This document shows, one piece after another, positions 24,881-37,720 of a DNA stretch of 64,000 nt. The stretch is taken from assembly GCF_010389155.1 (NCBI RefSeq), contig NC_057768.1, positions 48,029,633 to 48,093,632 of the forward strand. The letters are read 5' to 3'. Source of the DNA: Erigeron canadensis. Lineage: Eukaryota; Streptophyta; Magnoliopsida; Asterales; Asteraceae. Numbering within the stretch: the stretch's first letter is position 1; each line of letters opens with the position of its first letter. The notes under the pieces are model-generated. The model saw nothing but the letters and a program-made list of their open reading frames with translations, was not told the origin of the DNA and did not search any database. The translations under genes and the position numbers were made by a program.

Positions 24881-25384
24881 CACTACAACAAATTTGTTAT
24901 TTATACGCACTTTTTTTACGCACTTTTTAAAAATGCGTAAAATTTTGGTAAGTTGTTCGCATTTAAATATGTGTACAAATAGTCTATGTTAAAAAGTGCG
25001 AAAAAAAGTTACAAATTTCGCATTTAAAAGTGTGAAGAAAAATGTTTACACACTAATAAGTGTGTACAATATTAGATTTGTACGCGCTTTTAAATGTAAA
25101 GATCATTTTTTTCGCGAGTGTTTTCGTCGGACTGAAAAATCATGAGTGAGTAATCACTTGCGAAGAAATTATCTCCACAATTATAAGCGCATAAAGTATA
25201 TAAAATTTGTACACACTTATTAGTGTGTACATTTTTTCATCACACTTTTAAGTGTGAAACTTCTAAATTTTTCCGCACTTTTTTATGTAGATTATTTGTA
25301 CACATTTTTAAGTGCAAACAATTCTAAGCTCTTTTCAAAATTGTGTAGAATAAAGTGTATAGAATTGACTAATGTGTTGTAGTG
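24881..25384. mobile_element. CACTA-type (EnSpm) MITE
   Basis: It starts CACTACAACAAATTTG and ends TGTGTTGTAGTG. The CACTA terminus identifies the superfamily. The interior is itself a large imperfect inverted repeat (TTTACACACTAATAAGTGTG near 25044, mirrored near 25210-25240), so the single strand could fold back. Flanking triplets are TAC and TAT, one mismatch from a 3-bp duplication. There is no transposase. Confidence 0.8.
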
Positions 25385-26353
25385 TATGTTTTTAGCAAAA
25401 ATTGAACAAAGCCATAAACAATATCATGATATTAAAAATATATTATTGTTAAAAAAAAATAAATAAATAAAAATTTGAAAAACACATACAAAATAAAAGA
25501 TTGGAACACATTCGTTGTGACTTCGTCAATAAATGGTATTTGGTGACACGATAAAGATACGGCCTAACCAACGGTGTTATGCCTTACGTGACATACCGTT
25601 AGGAGCGGGCTTTATATAAATCAAATATCTAAAACATAATGAATTTGTTAAGTTTTCCCAAGTCCTAGCGATGTATGTAACAATATGATATTTTAGTTGT
25701 TATGAAGGGTTTACAACTTCTTAAACAATTAGATAATGATTATCTTCATTATTATAGATGAGGCGATTAGTAATAGCTTGTTTATGACTTTATGTTAACA
25801 ATGGTTTGATGAGTCTAATCATCTCATTTCTTCTCAAATAAGGCTGTCAACTTTGTATATGAGAAATAAATCATTAGAACTTTAAAGGAGTTTTCAACCC
25901 CACATCATCACAATTCACACCCACAGAAACATACATTTTCTTTCAAATCTTTATATAATATTTGAAAAAAAGTAGTTGTACCCATTATATACTTTAGTAA
26001 CAGCATAAATAAATACGCATAAAATCAAGCACCACTTGAATTGAAGCTTACTAATGTTGTCCTATTCATTAACTTTACATTCACAAACTAATCCAACCTG
26101 ATTGCTAATCTCCCACACATTAGGCTTTTTGGACACTTACACTAAAGAGAAATAGAAGAAATTAAAAAATAGTGTAATGCTTGTACCACCATCCACATAT
26201 TATAATCTCCATAGTTTCAAAAAGATCTTATACACTATTATAGCATATATAGTTACATATCTTGATAGTATAATAATAATAAAAAAAAAAAATTGAAAGT
26301 GTTCCTTTAATTATTCTTTTGATACAAAATTTTGAAGTTTCATTCAGACTATA
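25385..26353. other. Intergenic DNA, nothing recognised
   Basis: AT-rich, without a protein-like frame, RNA gene or defined repeat. Confidence 0.4.
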
Positions 26354-26663
26354 CCCATGGATAGGGTTAAGTATCTAGAGTGTAGGTAATTTTTACCTTT
26401 TTTCTATTGTGTGAATGTAACTTTTATTTGGTTCATTGTATGCAATTAACCCGCTAAACTTGAACGATTAATGTAAAATTTTAAGGTTGACCAATCAAAA
26501 ACTTTTACATGGCAGCTCATATGGTGTGCCACGTATACACTTTTACATTAATCGTTTAATTTGGCGGGTTGATTACATACAATGAATCAAATGAAAGTTA
26601 CATTCACACAATAGACAAAATGTAAAAGTTACTTAAATCCCCAGATACTAAATCCCCCATGGA
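26354..26663. mobile_element. Inverted-repeat MITE with CCATGGAT ends
   Basis: Long arms are complementary. TATTGTGTGAATGTAACTTT (left, near 26404) is mirrored by AAAGTTACATTCACACAATA (right, near 26594), and CATTGTATGCAATTAACCCGC by GCGGGTTGATTACATACAATG. The outer ends carry CCATGGATAGGG and its approximate complement CCCCCATGG. It is non-coding. Confidence 0.7.
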
Positions 26664-27077
26664 TATGATGGTGTAACTTTTCGTGTGGTGTAATTTTTCG
26701 TGTGAAGATTTTTAGCAGTTGATGTTGCAATTATTTAATGGATGTTGTTGAAGGTTTAATGATAAAGAAAACTCTCTGTTGCAAGTGATTAACTTTGGCC
26801 TAAGACCATGTCGATCCCAATCTCTAACCTAACATTCATAATCCATGTGATCGTTGTGTCACTTCATTATCGATAACTAATTGATCATTATTTGTTTTGT
26901 TTAGATTTAACTCTTGTCCAACAAAAAAAAAAGAAAAGAAAAGGTAGCACTAGTATATGGAAAGAATAATTGGGTATGTGGTGACCATTTTATAAGCATG
27001 TAGGATCCACATTCCACAGTTAGGCATGATATAGATCGAAAGGGCGGAACCTCATAAAGTACACATATAGGTAATTT
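26664..27077. other. Intergenic DNA, nothing recognised
   Basis: No reading frame or repeat of note. A short A-rich tract lies near 26930. Confidence 0.4.
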
Positions 27078-27357
27078 GGCGCGTTTGGTTCGCGAAATTT
27101 TTTTTTTTAAGAAATGAAATCTGTCAAAGGAATTAGATTCTGAATAAATGGAATTGATGAAATGTTTCTTGTTTCTTAAAATTTAAGAGAAGGAAGGAAT
27201 GAAATTCCATTCAATAACCTCAAGGATTGGATATTCCATCTAATGATGGAACGTTTACATTCCAATGGAATGAAATTACATTATCTTTTGACGACCAAAC
27301 ACACTACGGAATGAAATTCAATTCCAATTCCATCATAATCTGTGAACCAAACGCGCC
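27078..27357. mobile_element. MITE with GGCGCGTTTGGTTC terminal inverted repeats
   Basis: The left end GGCGCGTTTGGTTCGCGAAA is matched by GAACCAAACGCGCC at 27344-27357. The interior is rich in GGAATGAAATT and its complement AATTCCATTCC. No target-site duplication can be defined. It lies about 480 bases downstream of the trehalase stop codon. Confidence 0.7.
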
Positions 27358-27832
27358 CTCGAGTTTAGACTTCAGACCAATAGATAAAATATACTGAAAT
27401 TCAAATCTATAAACGTGTGGCAATCGACTAAATGCAACTCGGATTTCATATACACATCGGCTTTTGAAAGAAATAACTGTACTGCTGGTTGTTGAAACTA
27501 AGCCTAAAAATGATTTCGAAAGGGCACATTTGCCCAATATATATCGCATCAAGATATACTTGTAACGTCATGTTTAATTGTAACGAGCTATACCTTGTTT
27601 ACAAGTATAAAGTTCTCCAAGTAAATCAACAGAAAGGGTTTACAATTTTTTTCTTTTTCCAAGCATATTCCTTTTCATATATCTGCAATTAAAAATCTAC
27701 AAACTGTTAAAAAAGAGAATCAGATGCGTCTTCTCAATGGGTTTAGTGCGGAACAGCCTACTCCGAATTGGATAGTATTATCACCAATAATCTAGGACTG
27801 AGCCCAGCCCAGATACGCAAAGTCCCACGTGA

Positions 27833-30800
27833 TCATTGGCAATGCGCACTCAGGTCCTCTGCCCATCCAAACTCCTCCAAGAAGGCCAAAATCACTCCGT
27901 TAGACCACCCAAAACCAGTCTGCAAGCCAACATTGTCATTACAAACAAAAAAATCAAATTAAACACAAAAATAGTCTTGGACCTAGGTGAAAGAACAAAG
28001 CACGAACTTAAATCCAGGCCCAAAGCTATGCTCAGGCCCGAACTCCGACCCGATAATACTAACCCACAAAAAGAAGACAAAAAATGCTTACTTGTGGTAC
28101 ATATTCACCTCCACCTCCAAATTCTCCACATTTGCTTACATCATATTTCTCATGCATGGCTTTTGATGTCTTATATGTAACATAATTAGTTCTAATCCAC
28201 CTTAGGGCTATGTCTTTTGCTAATGATCTTGCTTCTTTTGATCCAGACCTAACTAGACCTTCAACGATTATGTGTTGAATTGGGGCCCAACCATTTGGAA
28301 AATCCCTGTTTTTCAACAAAAAATTCCAATTTAGTAAATCATAAAGATCCCTCCTAGACACCTAATTTAAAACTAATGATAAGTGTTGAGCATGTAGATC
28401 ACCATTGCTGGCTCGAATTTGTCAATGAAGTTGATATACCCGCAGCACGTAGCAACCCCGAGCTTTCCAGGCTTTGTGAGACTTTTGTGACCACGGTTTC
28501 ATCTAACATTTAAGAGAACGTATGTAGAGCAATTAAAAACACAAACATCAGTGGAATTTAAATAAAAAGTTCGCATAAAAGGGTAACCAATTTTGTTCCA
28601 ATAGGGGTTATGTTATAGAGTAAACAATAAACTTTGAGGAAATGTCCATTTTGATAGTTATAAGTTTGTAACTGCTCACAATAGACCACACGTCAAGAGT
28701 ATATTTTGCTGCGTTACGTATATTACCGGTTGCAATGGTAAAAACTAAGCTTTGCCCGGTCAAATAAAGTTATAATAACTTAAATGGACATAAAAACATG
28801 CTCGTTACCAAAGTAGAGAACCATAAAAAATGTTATCTACTCTCGCACCTTCAAAATATGAATTTAAGGTAAATCCAACATAAGTTTGGGACAAAATATG
28901 GTTTCTTGGAACAGAACTAAAATCAATATATGCTACTTTTCTGTTTTGTGCAATTAACTCATGAAAAGGAAAACACAAACAAACCTGAGTTGAACAACTG
29001 AACCCATATAGGAATGAAGTTTGAGGCAAATATATCTTGATTCTGGTTAGAGGCGTCCCATTTATGAACATCCTACAATCATTAATATAGACATTAGAAT
29101 GTTAAAAAGGGGTACAGGAATGAAGTTTGAGGCAAATATATCTTGATTCTGATTAGAGGCATCCTATTTATGAACATCCTAAAACTATTAAACGATATAA
29201 GATATTAGAACGCTAATAGGAGGGGCGTATTGATGCATACAAGATACTCGTCATATGCTAGAACCCCTTACCTCGCTGGTCAAGTTATCATTGAGCCAAT
29301 AATCAAACCATTGACCCTTCTCTTCGTCCCAAAAAACAGAATCCATGGCCTTCTTTCTTGCTTTTGAAGCCTTAGTGAAGTGTAAAGCATGACTACTTTC
29401 TCCAGTAACATTTGCCAAGAAAGCTATATCAAGTTCCATCTGATAAAACCATATAAAGTGTATAACTTTATTATTTTAGTATTTCTAAAGTGATATGATT
29501 TTGGCAAAAATGGTTACTAATTCACACCTTCAGTACGTATGCATTCAGATCAACAGGCAGAATCATTGTTGTAGACAATGATGTGAGATCAGAAGTATTC
29601 CTGATATACAAATTGTCAAATCAAACAAAAACATTTTTTTTCGGAGAAGAAATTCCAAACAGAAACAGTTTAAAAATGCAATTTACTTCATCCATCTGGT
29701 ACTAAAATCCCAACCACTTTCTGCAGTCGATGCCAGCTCACGATACAATTGCTCTTTCTCACAATCATCTGTAACTTTGTCTGCAGTTTCTGTGTCCTGT
29801 TAAGCAAAAAGAAGGCTAAAGCGTTGATGGTCTGAAGACTAAACGCAAGATTCTCGAAAGTTATTATTCGATATATTACAATAGTGAACGATTCTGGCCT
29901 AGGCTGATTCCACATTGCATAGTACCGACTTAAATTATGTCTCACACCTTGAGAATCCTCAACTGTCACATTATGTATGCCTGTAGCACCAAAAGTTCAA
30001 TTAGTAATTCAGGAAAGAAAAAGAAAAGAAAAAAAATACTACTATACTGATTAAAAGTTACCAGAAGTCCAAAACGCATGTTCTTTGATCAGGGCTGGCA
30101 ATGCTTTCTTGACCAAGTCCATGTCGCTAGTTCGCTTATATACATCAATGACCATTGAACTCAGGAGCGGAGGCTGACTGAAAATATTTCCGCCAACCAT
30201 TTATCTTAAATTTCAAACTAGGCATAGGTTTTTCCAGTACTATATATGTCATTGGCATAAAAAGTTACCTTCTATTAGTATAGTATGCCCGGGCACCATT
30301 TAAAACATATCCATATGTGTCGATCAAGTCTATCAGATTCAAAACAATCCCTTTTGCTGTCTCATACATTTTACTTGCCAATAGTCCTCTGCTCAATATT
30401 AACTCGATCAACTAATATCGATATCAAGTCAATAAACTAAGATAACTTAACTTGGCTTTTAATAATAGGCTATTTGAGTGAGGTACTAAATGATGCATCA
30501 TGCATTCAATTTCGCATACTTTGTGACATGATATAAAATTTCAAACATTAAAACACATAAAATTACCTTATAACCCAATAAGAATCCCAATAATAAACTT
30601 CTTGAAACCTTGATCCGGGTATAATCACAGGGTATTTCAACGGCAGCAAACTATGCCTTTCCGGGTATTCCAAAACCTTATTCGACACTTTGCGGCTCAA
30701 ATTCTTCCAAAGTGAATGCACCTCAAGAGCCCAATCTTTCATACCTTGATGCAAGACTTTAGGCAAAAACCCATCTGGTTTAGCCACATAGTCAACAGGT

Positions 30801-31168
30801 TCAACATACTCTAAATCCTCCTTTGCACCATTCATAAACTTGGTCAAAAAAAGGTTCAAATCCGAAGCTAAAACTGACCCATTTCCTGTCTTGGGCAGGT
30901 CATTGAAAGCTTGTTTCACAACAGGAAGGTCAAACTTCAATGATAAGTCAACGTAAAGTTTTGGGTCAAAGTTTTTAGGACCAAATGTTTTGAGAGCAGT
31001 TTCTTGGATAGTTTCAAAAAAGAGGACAAGTGGGGTTGTGGGTACCACTGGACCATGGTCTGTTGGTTTGCATATCTGACCAGGTTCTGATTTAACCATA
31101 AAGGCTGCAGTCAAGGAGATGAACATAGTAAATTTAACATGGATTAATATAGATTGTAAAAACACCAT
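27833..31168 (-). CDS. TRE1: Trehalase (GH37), plant TRE1 type
   Basis: Eleven exons, 592 aa: 30567-31168, 30269-30388, 30062-30177, 29880-29980, 29687-29796, 29528-29600, 29272-29439, 28985-29072, 28403-28502, 28092-28305 and 27833-27919. Every join is GT-AG and in frame. It hydrolyses trehalose to two glucose units. Both family signatures are present: PGSRFQEVYYWDSYW from residue 184 and QWDFPNGWAP at 492-501, the latter split by an intron inside the Trp codon. The expected catalytic acid Asp343 (in ESGWDFSTRW) and base Glu560 (in GGGGEY) are in place. The N-terminus is hydrophobic for about 25 residues, suiting the signal/anchor known for plant trehalases, which act outside the plasma membrane. 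I chose the ATG at 31168 because it opens this hydrophobic stretch. A later in-frame Met (residue 24) is possible. Intron 7 contains a duplicated part of exon 8. Confidence 0.95.
29010..29221. repeat. Tandem duplication of part of trehalase exon 8 and its acceptor
   Basis: 29010-29113 and 29116-29221 are about 90% alike at an offset of 106 bases. The first copy contains the 5' two thirds of real exon 8 and its splice acceptor. The second lies upstream in intron 7 and keeps a matching AG acceptor (29179-29180) but no donor. Its reading frame meets a stop at 29164-29166, where the real exon has the Trp codon 29058-29060. Confidence 0.85.
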
Positions 31169-31634
31169 ATTTATGGAAAAAAAATAACAAGAGGGTTTGC
31201 ATGAATATATGAAAACAATGCTATTTATATGTATAGATACATAATAATATACGGTACCTGGAAAACAAGAGGCCGGCTGATTGAATAATCTTCGATAAAT
31301 ACAAAGTAGACAGGGTTCTTGACTGTGGACCGATTTGTGATGTTTAATGTGATTCGGAGATTTGATTATCTTCTAATTGGTGTTACTATGTTTTTCTTTT
31401 TTTGTTTTAATAATGAAAACTATAATAGGAAAAAGACCTACTGATAATATGGATGTATTTATGTTTGAGGTAAATTTAGAAAATGTATACGATATTAAGA
31501 GAGAATAAGATAAAGATTTATTTAAAATTAAGAGATAAGATAAGATGCTTAGAACATTTACAATGGTGTACATCACAAGGTTTTCAAATTACATCAAAAG
31601 CACTGTTTATTCAAATAATTTAGTCGGTTTTATA
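31169..31634. promoter_or_regulatory. Presumed trehalase promoter and 5' UTR
   Basis: This lies directly upstream of the trehalase ATG. A CCAG/GTACC junction near 31256 could be a donor of a 5' UTR intron, but no matching acceptor is certain. TATA-like strings are too frequent to choose one. Confidence 0.3.
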
Positions 31635-31887
31635 CTTCATCTGTCTCATATGAAGTGTCCTAGTTTGACATTTTGAATTTCTTTCTTTCAATTGTGATTA
31701 TAAATATTTTTGTTTGTATTATATAACACTTGATATAACATATATTGAATTGATTGAGTTATAAATAATGTTTTTCATTAATATAAATTTCATCAACTAA
31801 TATATAATACAAACAAATATATTTACTGTCAAAGTTAGAAGAAAAGATTTGACTCAAAATTGGACAATTAAAATGAGACGGAGGAAA
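31635..31887. mobile_element. Stowaway-type MITE, degraded copy
   Basis: The right end TGAGACGGAGG and left end CTTCATCTGTCTCA are imperfect inverted repeats of the CTCCGTCTCA Stowaway terminus, flanked by TA on each side. The interior matches the cleaner copy at 61648-61902 (AACACTTGATATAACATATA; CAAACAAA(T/A)ATATTTAC). A 50-bp piece of its right arm is repeated just outside, at 31891-31942. Confidence 0.75.
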
Positions 31888-33221
31888 TAATAGTCAAAGT
31901 TAGATGAAAAGATTTGACTCGAAATTGGACAATTAAAATGAATACTTTGTCTCCGCGTACTCACTACCCAATCAGATTAAATTGATGTATGGAAAAAAAT
32001 GTTGGTAACCATATCTATCATAATGTTTAAGACCGGTTAAAAAAATTATAACTGATGCAATCTTAAAACATGTCTTATACATGACAATAATCTCAAAAGT
32101 ACTATGGAATTTACTTACATAACAGCATTAACATCAAACAAACATATACGGATTAGTGTCTTACTCAGCTTCTACAAATTACAAAGCTTGATACATATAC
32201 GAAATAGATGTGGTGTTAGCACACTTGGTAGAGGCTTTTTTGCCTATTGAGGTACAGACCAATGTTCAATCTTTGGCCATGTGGTAGTTTAGTGTTATTT
32301 GAGTAGAGTAAATGTGACGTTTAAAAATAAAAAAATGGGTACAGATAAAAACGGCAAAAAGGATAAACAGTCACCACATCATAAGATTGACTGTCAACTT
32401 ATACTAATAGAACTCCTTACAGACAAAACTGTGAATACATCAAAAACAGGAGTCAAGTTAGGAACAAATCTCAGAATCATATTCATAACAAACATGCACA
32501 AAGGCAAGAACACAAGTAATTGCCTTGTTGCTCCTCTTTTTAAAGAGACAACAAATTAACGAAGTAGATGCAAAGTTGACCAAAAAAAATAAGCAACTTA
32601 ATTCATACTTTTGGATTTCTAACTTGAAACGTGTGGCTTTCTTAATTGGGTAGAGAGTACTAACATGATAACACCACCATTATAGGCAAGCTCCTCAGTT
32701 ATCCTTTCAGCTCCCCGTAAAGTTATATAAACAATTAATCCGGTATAGCTTCGGAAGTTGGAGCAATAGTGACAAGCTATTGAATTATAGACATCACTGG
32801 AGCATCTTGTTTGGTGCTTGGAAATAAATCAATCAAAAGCAAAATGATGTACAACTAGAAGTATATATGTATATGGGTAAATGCAGAATTAATCACAAGA
32901 GGAAAATCATAGACGAGTTCTATTAATAACTTTCAAAAATATTTGGTCCAATAGAACTAGCAAATAGATAAAACTGTTGAATCAGAAAATATATTTCACA
33001 CACTTGAACACATAGTATTTTGCTAAGTTTTTGATTAAATAAAACTCAAATACATAAGTGCCTTATATAGGCAAAACTACTTACTGGAAAACTGAAATAA
33101 ACGTGCATGCCTAAAACTATGCTACCACTAATCCACTAACTTAAAATACTCCATAAAACTCGGTCAACTATATGACCACTTCTAGCCTACTAACTTTTGA
33201 CTACTATACTAGCCAGGCTAC
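31888..33221. other. Intergenic DNA between the trehalase promoter and the copia element
   Basis: This contains a likely SINE fragment at 32208-32300. The 86-codon frame at 32299-32559 is not recognisable. On the minus strand around 32650-32830 there are interrupted protein-like stretches that I cannot identify. Confidence 0.35.
32208..32300 (+). mobile_element. Possible SINE fragment (tRNA-like head)
   Basis: GTTAGCACACTTGGTAGAGG resembles an A box, and ACCAATGTTCAATCTTTGG downstream resembles a diverged B box at the expected spacing. No tail or target-site duplication is seen. Confidence 0.4.
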
Positions 33222-33226
33222 TACAT

Positions 33227-33686
33227 TGTAAGAAATCACAACACAATCCAAGAATAACCTTACAGAAGAGATAAATAATACAAATAAGATACCCGAATGA
33301 ATGAATGATTTATATTAATGTTTAAATGTTCTGATACAATGATAAATATAAAGAGAAATATGAATCAAAGATACGATATAGAGATATAGATACAGATTTA
33401 TTTTTGATCTAAAAAGAAAGGAATATGGCTGCACATTTTTGTGTGTGAAAAATGATTGAATGGGTATTAACCCTAAAATGGAAAATAGTGTTTGTATATA
33501 TACACCCACTAATTTATATCTTCAGTCCCTCTATTCTGCTTCCTTTCAATTGAGTCCTTTGACTTCCTTTCTCTCCAGCTTTAGTCCACTAACATTAGCC
33601 TTTAGCATCTTTGATCCTTCTCTACAATTAAGCAAGACATAATAAGTAAATGCTGCATATGATCAAATGATCTTGCCTTCATAACA
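33227..33686 (-). repeat. 3' LTR of the copia element
   Basis: On the plus strand it starts TGTAAGAAATCAC and ends CTTCATAACA. It matches 38942-39399 almost base for base. A 64-codon minus-strand frame occurs in both LTRs and is a by-product of sequence identity, not a gene. Confidence 0.97.
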
Positions 33687-33698
33687 TCCCCCCTCAAG
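33687..33698 (-). other. Polypurine tract
   Basis: On the minus strand CTTGAGGGGGGA lies immediately before the 3' LTR, as expected for the primer of plus-strand DNA synthesis. Confidence 0.85.
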
Positions 33699-36600
33699 AT
33701 AGATTCAGAAGCCCAAGTTTGTTACACAAAAATTCATGTTGGCTAATGCTTAAACTTTTGGTGAACAAATCCGCAATGTTAAGTTCAGATTTCACCTTAA
33801 CAGTTTTCAAAATTCCAGCAGAAATTTTTTCCCTTAGGAAGTGCAAATCAATTTCAAAGTGTTTTGTTCTGTCATGAAATACAGGATTTGCAGCTATCTG
33901 AATAGCTGCATTGCTGTCACAATGTAATTCTACAGGAATTTGAACATTGATTTTTAAGTCAAGTAACAAATTTTTTAGTCAAATAATCTCACAAGTTACT
34001 GCAGCCATAGCCCTATATTCTGCTTCAGCAGAGGACTTGGCCACAGTAATTTGTTTTTTACTTTTCCAAGAGACAAGGTTACTACCAAGATAAATAGAGA
34101 AACCAGTGACAGATTTTCTAGATACAATGCATCTTCCCCAATCCGAATCAACAAAGCCCTTAAGAGAAAGGTCATTACCTTTTTTAATATGCAATCCATT
34201 ACCTGGTGCTTTCTTCAAGTATCTCAGAACTCTTAGGGCAAGATTAAAATGCTCATAAGTAGGAGCATGCATAAATTGAGACAAGCTTTGAACAGAGTAA
34301 CTTACATCAGGTCTAGTAAGAGTTAGATAAATCAATTTACCAATGAGTTTCTGATAAACAGAAATGTTCTCCAAAGGTTTGTGGTTCTCTGAAGCAGGTT
34401 TCAAGGTTTTATTCATTTCCATAGGAGTTAAAGCAGGTTTGCACCCAAGCATACCAAAATCATTTAAAAGTTCTAAGCAATATTTTCTTTGAGACAAGCA
34501 CAATCCTTCTTTGGTTTCTAAGACCTCAATACCCAGAAAGTACTTTAACTTTCCAAGGTCCTTAACTTTGAATCTAGAGCTTAACATGTTTTTTACAGAA
34601 TTAATTTCCACTCTACAATTTCCAGTCAACACAATGTCATCTACATATACTAATAAAGCAACAAACTTGTCATTAACTTCTCTAGTGAATAAGGAGTAAT
34701 CAGACTTACTTTGAACAAAGCCACATTCCAGCAAAGCATGTGTCAACTTAAAGTTCCATTGTCTTGGAGCTTGTTTAAGACCATATAAGGATTTATTTAG
34801 TTTGCAAACTAGATTAGCATTGTTCTGATTATAACCATCTGGTATATACATGTACACATCTTCATCTAAATCCCCATACAAGAAAGCATTATTAACATCT
34901 AACTGGTACAAAGGCCAGTTATGATGAACAGCAACAGATATCAAGCATCTAACAGTAATAATCTTAACAACAGGTGAAAAAGTTTCATCAAAGTCTATAC
35001 CAGCCTTTTGACCAAAACCCTTGGCCACAAGTCTAGCCTTGTACCTTTCTATTTCACCATTTGACTTATACTTTATTTTATAAATCCATTTACAACCAAT
35101 TGGTTGTCTACCTTCAGGTAAAGTGACAATAGACCAAGTGTTGTTCCTATTTAAAGCTTCCATTTCCTCATTCATGGCATTCACCCAATTTATATCTTTA
35201 CAAGCTTCAAAGAAAGATCTAGGTTCTATACTTTTGTTAAGGTTTGTGGAGAAGCAGTACAAGTCATGATTAAGATTAGTATAATTCACCACTTTGTCAA
35301 GACTATACTTAACTTTACCATCTAATTGAAAATCAGAGAGATATTTAGGCAGGTTGGTATGTCTTTCAGATCTTCTTAAGTTAACTTGTTCATTTTTAAG
35401 ACAGCTGCCCTCAGAATTGACAATGTCATTCACAAGTGAAGTTGCAGGCTCATTGCCATGTACAGTTGCCTCATTTGGACTGCCAAGAGGTGATTCAACA
35501 TCTCTGGTAATCCTTGTTGGACTGCCAGACATAGGCAATGAACTGCCATCATCACTTGAATGAATATTGATACCTTCTAGTTCATCACAAGGACTTTGAT
35601 TAATGGTATTGTCCTCACTTAGGAGATGATCAAAGAGGGTTAACTTGTTAACATTGGAATCAGTTTCTTCATTACTTTTAGTCATGACAAAAGGAAATAT
35701 GTTTTCATAAAATCTCACATCTCTGGAATGAGTAAAGGTTTTTGTTTCCAAATTAAACAATTTGTATCCTTTTTGAGAATTCAAGTAACCAACTAAAACA
35801 CATTTTTCAGCCCTAGAGTCAAACTTGTCAGAATTATTAAGTAGAGTAGCAAAACACAAACATCCAAAAACTTTCAAGTGTTTAATGGGTGGTTTAGACC
35901 CATAGATCATCTCATAAGGAGTTTTACCATTTAGAATAGAAGAAGGTGTTCTGTTAATAAGATAAGTAGCAGTCAAGACACATTCACTACACAAGTACAA
36001 AGGAATTCCCCCCTGAAACATAAGAGACCTAGCAACATTCAAAAGGTGTCTATGTTTCCTTTCAGCAATGCCATTTTGTTGAGGTGTATAAGGAATAGAG
36101 GTCTGATGGACAATTCCCTCATGAGTGAGTAAGGTATGCATTCTGTTATTAACAAACTCAAACCCATTATCAGATCTAATGATCTTAACAGTAGTGTGAA
36201 ATTGATTTTTGAGAAGTTGAAGAAAGTTAAAAATGTGATCATACACTTCAACTTTGGAAGTTAACATGAAGGTCCAGACAGCTCTTGTGTAATCATCCAC
36301 AAGAGTTAGAAAATACTTGAACCCTTGTTTACTAGTGACCTTGTAAGGTCCCCAAACATCAATGTGGATTAAATCACCCAACCCTTTTGATTTATGTTCA
36401 CTCAAGGGAAATGGTATTCTGGTCTGTTTGGCTTTATGACAGATGTCACAAGGACCAACAGAACCACCAACAATATTATTTTGGGTTAAGAAGACATCCA
36501 GTGCAGGATCTGCAGGATGTCCAAGTCTCATATGCCAAAGCAATTTAGATTCACAAGGTGTACTAACAGAATTACATACCACATTGGCACACAGAGGCAT

Positions 36601-37720
36601 ATCATCATAAAGATACAAACCACCCTTTTCACTACCAGTCCCCATCAGGTTCTTTTGAGCTAAATCCTGAATGTAGCATTTAGAGTCATCAAAACCTATA
36701 TAAAGTTTATTGTCTCTAGCCAATTTATGAACAGACATTAGGTTGACATTGTATTCTGGAACCACAAGAACATCAAACATAATGACACCATTTGGTAGAT
36801 GCAGATTTCCAATTTTTTTAACAGTGGCAAAAGAACCATTTGGGTGACCAATAGTTAGGTTTAAGTCACTAATATCAACCACATTGGTAAGATTATCTTC
36901 AGAACATGTCATATGTTGATTTGCCCCAGAATCAATGATCCATTTTAATATACTTTTTAGCATGACAGTACTGAAATTCCACCAATTATTATGACACAAA
37001 CTAATACCTGCCATATTAGCATGAAGACCAGAAGAAGAGGTAGTGCCAGATTGAGAATCTATCAAACTAAGTAATTTGGAGAGTTGGTCAGCAGTTAAAG
37101 TCACAGGAGATTTAGAAGAATTAAAAGAAGAGTGCACATTGTCAGGTTTAGAGCAAGCAGGGGTTTTATCAATACTAGCATTATTGTTAGACATTTTGAC
37201 ATTTTGGTTAAAGGACCTTTTATTAGCTAGAAGAAAACACCTTTCTATGGTATGACCTATCCTGTTACAATGTGTGCAATAAAGATTAGGGTTTGGGGGT
37301 CTGAAAGTTCTTTGAGAGGGTTCAAAAGTTTTTCTAGATTCAAAATGATTATCATAAGTTTTCTTAGAGTCAAAAAACTTTGAATTTTTGTTAAAATGAG
37401 TTCTTGCAGCAAAGGCAGACACATTGACAAGCTTACTACCCATCCCCCCTCTATGAGATTCTTCTCTGGACACAATATTGTAAGCAGTTTTGACAGAAGG
37501 AAGAGGGTCTTTCATAAGAATGTTAGATCTAAAGGACATGTAAGCATCATCTAAGCCTATAAGAAATTGCATGAGTTTCATTAAATCATTGTGTGATTGT
37601 ACTTCTTTGGCAGCTTTGCAAGAACAAGCAGGCAGTTTCACAATAGCATCTAGTTGTTTCCACAGAGAGGTTAATTTGTGATAATATTCAGAGATAGTAG
37701 AACCATTTTGTGACAGAATT
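33694..37720 (-). pseudogene. Copia pol region (Gag C-terminus, PR, IN, RT, RNase H) with a nonsense codon
   Basis: A long frame is open from about 37720 to 33979 (first Met 37641; 1220 codons). In order it has the Gag C-terminus with a CCHC zinc knuckle (CTHCNRIGHTIERC, near residue 122), aspartic protease (DSGA, near 236), the integrase HHCC zinc region and DDE core (DVWGP, SDNGFEF, NGIAERK), reverse transcriptase (YVDD) and the start of RNase H (KSSAEAEYRAM). The frame is closed by TGA at 33979-33981 where a Trp codon would be expected. The same frame then continues to 33694 with the rest of RNase H (CDSNAAI, HDRTKHFEID). The product would lack the RNase H end. Confidence 0.93.

Noticed and set aside
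27836..28180. 114-codon and 64-codon plus-strand frames
   Set aside because: They are antisense shadows of the last two trehalase exons and the intron between them.
32208..32300. tRNA gene
   Set aside because: The A and B box-like words are imperfect and no cloverleaf with an acceptor stem can be drawn. A SINE fragment fits better.
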